A stretch of 5,363 bases of DNA from JAZKIX01 sp040384645. GTDB lineage: Bacteria > Pseudomonadota > Gammaproteobacteria > Burkholderiales > Burkholderiaceae_D. The notes below the pieces were generated by a model. The model saw only the letters and a list, made by a program, of their open reading frames with translations, ran no database searches and was not told the DNA's origin. The stretch spans positions 1 to 5,363 of the forward strand of contig JAZKIX010000150.1 in assembly GCA_040384645.1 (NCBI GenBank), given 5' to 3'. Each line of letters opens with the position of its first letter. Position 1 is the stretch's first letter. Below, in pieces: positions 4,006 to 5,363 of the stretch. Made by a program: the position numbers and the translations under genes.

Positions 4006-5363
4006 ATGACAATGACAAATTATCCCCATCTGCTGGCACCGCTCGACCTGGGCTTTCTGACCTTGCGCAATCGCGTCATCATGGGATCGATGCATACCGG
4101 GCTGGAAGACCGATTCTACAATTACGCCAAGCTGGCAGCCTACTTTAGGGAACGGGCGCGTGGTGGCGTCGGGCTGATTGTCACCGGCGGGATTTCACCC
4201 AACCGGCAAGGCTGGTTATTGCCCTTCGGCGGCACCATGAATCACTGGCTCGACGTCTTCAACCACCGCAAGGTAACACGTGCCGTGCATGAAGAAGGTG
4301 GCAAGATCGTGATGCAGATTTTGCATGCCGGGCGCTACGGCTATCAACCGTTTGTGGTGTCGGCTTCGGCGGTAAAGTCGCCGATCTCGCCTTTTGCACC
4401 GAAAGCGCTGAGCGAAGCTGGCATCGCCAGCACCATCGACGCCTATGTACGCTGCGCCAAACTAGCGCTGCGCGCTGGTTACGACGGCATCGAAATCATG
4501 GGCAGCGAAGGCTATTTGCTCAATCAATTTTTGTGCAGCCGCAGCAACCAGCGCACTGACCGCTGGGGCGGCAGCATCGAAAACCGCATGCGCCTGCCAG
4601 TCAAGATCGTCAAGCGCATCCGCGCCGCACTGGGCGACAATTTCATCATCATGTACCGCCATTCGCTGCTCGATCTGGTCGACGGCGGCAATAGCTGGGA
4701 CGAAGTGGTGACGGTAGCCAAAGCGCTGGAACAGGCCGGTGTCACCATCTTCAACACCGGCTACGGCTGGCACGAGGCGCGCATACCAACCATTGTCACG
4801 TCGGTGCCACGCGCTGCCTTCCGTTCGCTAGCGGGACGTTTGCGCGCAGCGGTATCGATCCCGGTGGTGGCGTCGAACCGCATCAATATGCCCGATGAAG
4901 CCGAAGCGATTTTGCAGGATGGTGATGCCGATCTGATCTCGATGGCGCGGCCGTTTCTGGCCGATCCCGAATTCGTCAACAAGGCTGCCAGCGGGCGCGC
5001 CGATGAAATCAAAACCTGTATCGGCTGCAATCAAGCCTGCCTGGACCATACTTTTGCCCGCAAGCGCGCCACTTGCCTGGTCAACCCGCGCGCCGCCCAC
5101 GAAACTGAACTGATCTACCGCCAAGCCAAGCAAGGGCGCCGCGTTGCCGTGGTTGGCGCTGGTCCGGCGGGCCTGTCCGCCGCCACGGTGGCGGCCGAAT
5201 GTGGCCACGCCGTCACCTTGTTTGAAGCCAGCGCCAGAGTCGGCGGCCAGTTCAATATCGCGATGCGGATTCCCGGCAAGGAAGAATTTTCTGAAACTAT
5301 CCGCTACTACATGCGTCGGCTGGAAATCACCGGCGTCAAGCTGCAACTAAACCAGCGCGTCAG
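4006..5363 (+). CDS. fadH: 2,4-dienoyl-CoA reductase (NADPH), 3' part beyond the window
   Basis: Reduces 2,4-dienoyl-CoA during beta-oxidation of unsaturated fatty acids, moving electrons from NADPH through FAD and a 4Fe-4S cluster to FMN. The visible 452 codons remain open to the window edge, against about 670 for the full enzyme. Residues 1-330 form the Old-Yellow-Enzyme-type FMN barrel. It has PLDLGFLTLRNRVIMGSMHTG at the N-terminus, QILHAGRYGYQP, Tyr170 in MGSEGYLLNQFL, and His256 in NTGYGWHEARIPT. The last two correspond to the catalytic Tyr and His of the E. coli enzyme. The cluster ligands are C338, C341 and C345 (CIGCNQAC) and C357 (CLVNPRA). A second domain opens with the dinucleotide-binding motif VVGAGPAGLSAA at 382-393, followed by GGQFNIAMRIPGKEEF. 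The start could be ATG 4006 or ATG 4012. Neither has a clear ribosome binding site. Missing: the rest of the FAD/NADPH-binding region. Confidence 0.95.
   Translation, partial: MTMTNYPHLLAPLDLGFLTLRNRVIMGSMHTGLEDRFYNYAKLAAYFRERARGGVGLIVTGGISPNRQGWLLPFGGTMNHWLDVFNHRKVTRAVHEEGGKIVMQILHAGRYGYQPFVVSASAVKSPISPFAPKALSEAGIASTIDAYVRCAKLALRAGYDGIEIMGSEGYLLNQFLCSRSNQRTDRWGGSIENRMRLPVKIVKRIRAALGDNFIIMYRHSLLDLVDGGNSWDEVVTVAKALEQAGVTIFNTGYGWHEARIPTIVTSVPRAAFRSLAGRLRAAVSIPVVASNRINMPDEAEAILQDGDADLISMARPFLADPEFVNKAASGRADEIKTCIGCNQACLDHTFARKRATCLVNPRAAHETELIYRQAKQGRRVAVVGAGPAGLSAATVAAECGHAVTLFEASARVGGQFNIAMRIPGKEEFSETIRYYMRRLEITGVKLQLNQRV

Noticed and set aside
4462..5346. Three long overlapping open frames on the minus strand inside fadH
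   Set aside because: They are antisense to a clearly identified enzyme whose plus-strand frame is conserved throughout. Their translations show no recognisable domain, and long antisense frames are common opposite GC-rich third positions.
1..5363. CRISPR array, insertion sequence or prophage attachment site
   Set aside because: No spaced direct repeats, transposase-like frames, terminal inverted repeats or tRNA-fragment duplications were seen. The tRNA 3' end, where an attachment site would be expected, is outside the window.

Overview
The window looks like a chromosomal segment of a betaproteobacterium, most likely Burkholderiales and perhaps Oxalobacteraceae. This rests on recalled similarity of DinB, FadH, the DUF2721 protein and the tRNA to that group, plus moderate GC content with AT-rich spacers. 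No search was run, so the lineage is an inference.

Layout, left to right. A tRNA-Val(UAC) on the minus strand is cut by the left edge. Diverging from it is a complete DNA polymerase IV gene (dinB, plus strand), whose most likely start is a GTG at 254 rather than any of the further-upstream starts. Facing dinB is a truncated AraC-family regulator (minus strand) that keeps only the DNA-binding domain. Just upstream of it, and running into its first codons, is a frameshifted fragment of an ABC-transporter substrate-binding protein of the mannitol/sorbitol type. Together they look like the scar of a deleted polyol-utilisation locus. Next come two plus-strand genes, a small three-helix membrane protein (DUF2721) and an unrecognised 153-residue protein. 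The second overlaps, tail to tail by 4 bp, a minus-strand gene for an exported SRPBCC/COQ10-like lipid-binding-fold protein.

Upstream of the SRPBCC gene, and overlapping its start as TGATG, lies a 28-codon open reading frame with a strong AGGAG ribosome binding site. It is short enough to be missed by ordinary gene calling and is the best candidate here for something undescribed. Diverging from it across about 100 bp is fadH (2,4-dienoyl-CoA reductase), which runs off the right edge after 452 codons.

The genes do not form one pathway. dinB serves translesion synthesis, fadH serves oxidation of unsaturated fatty acids, and the polyol remnant appears dead. The only local unit with signs of co-expression is the small ORF plus the SRPBCC gene. 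No mobile element, CRISPR array, rRNA or riboswitch was recognised.
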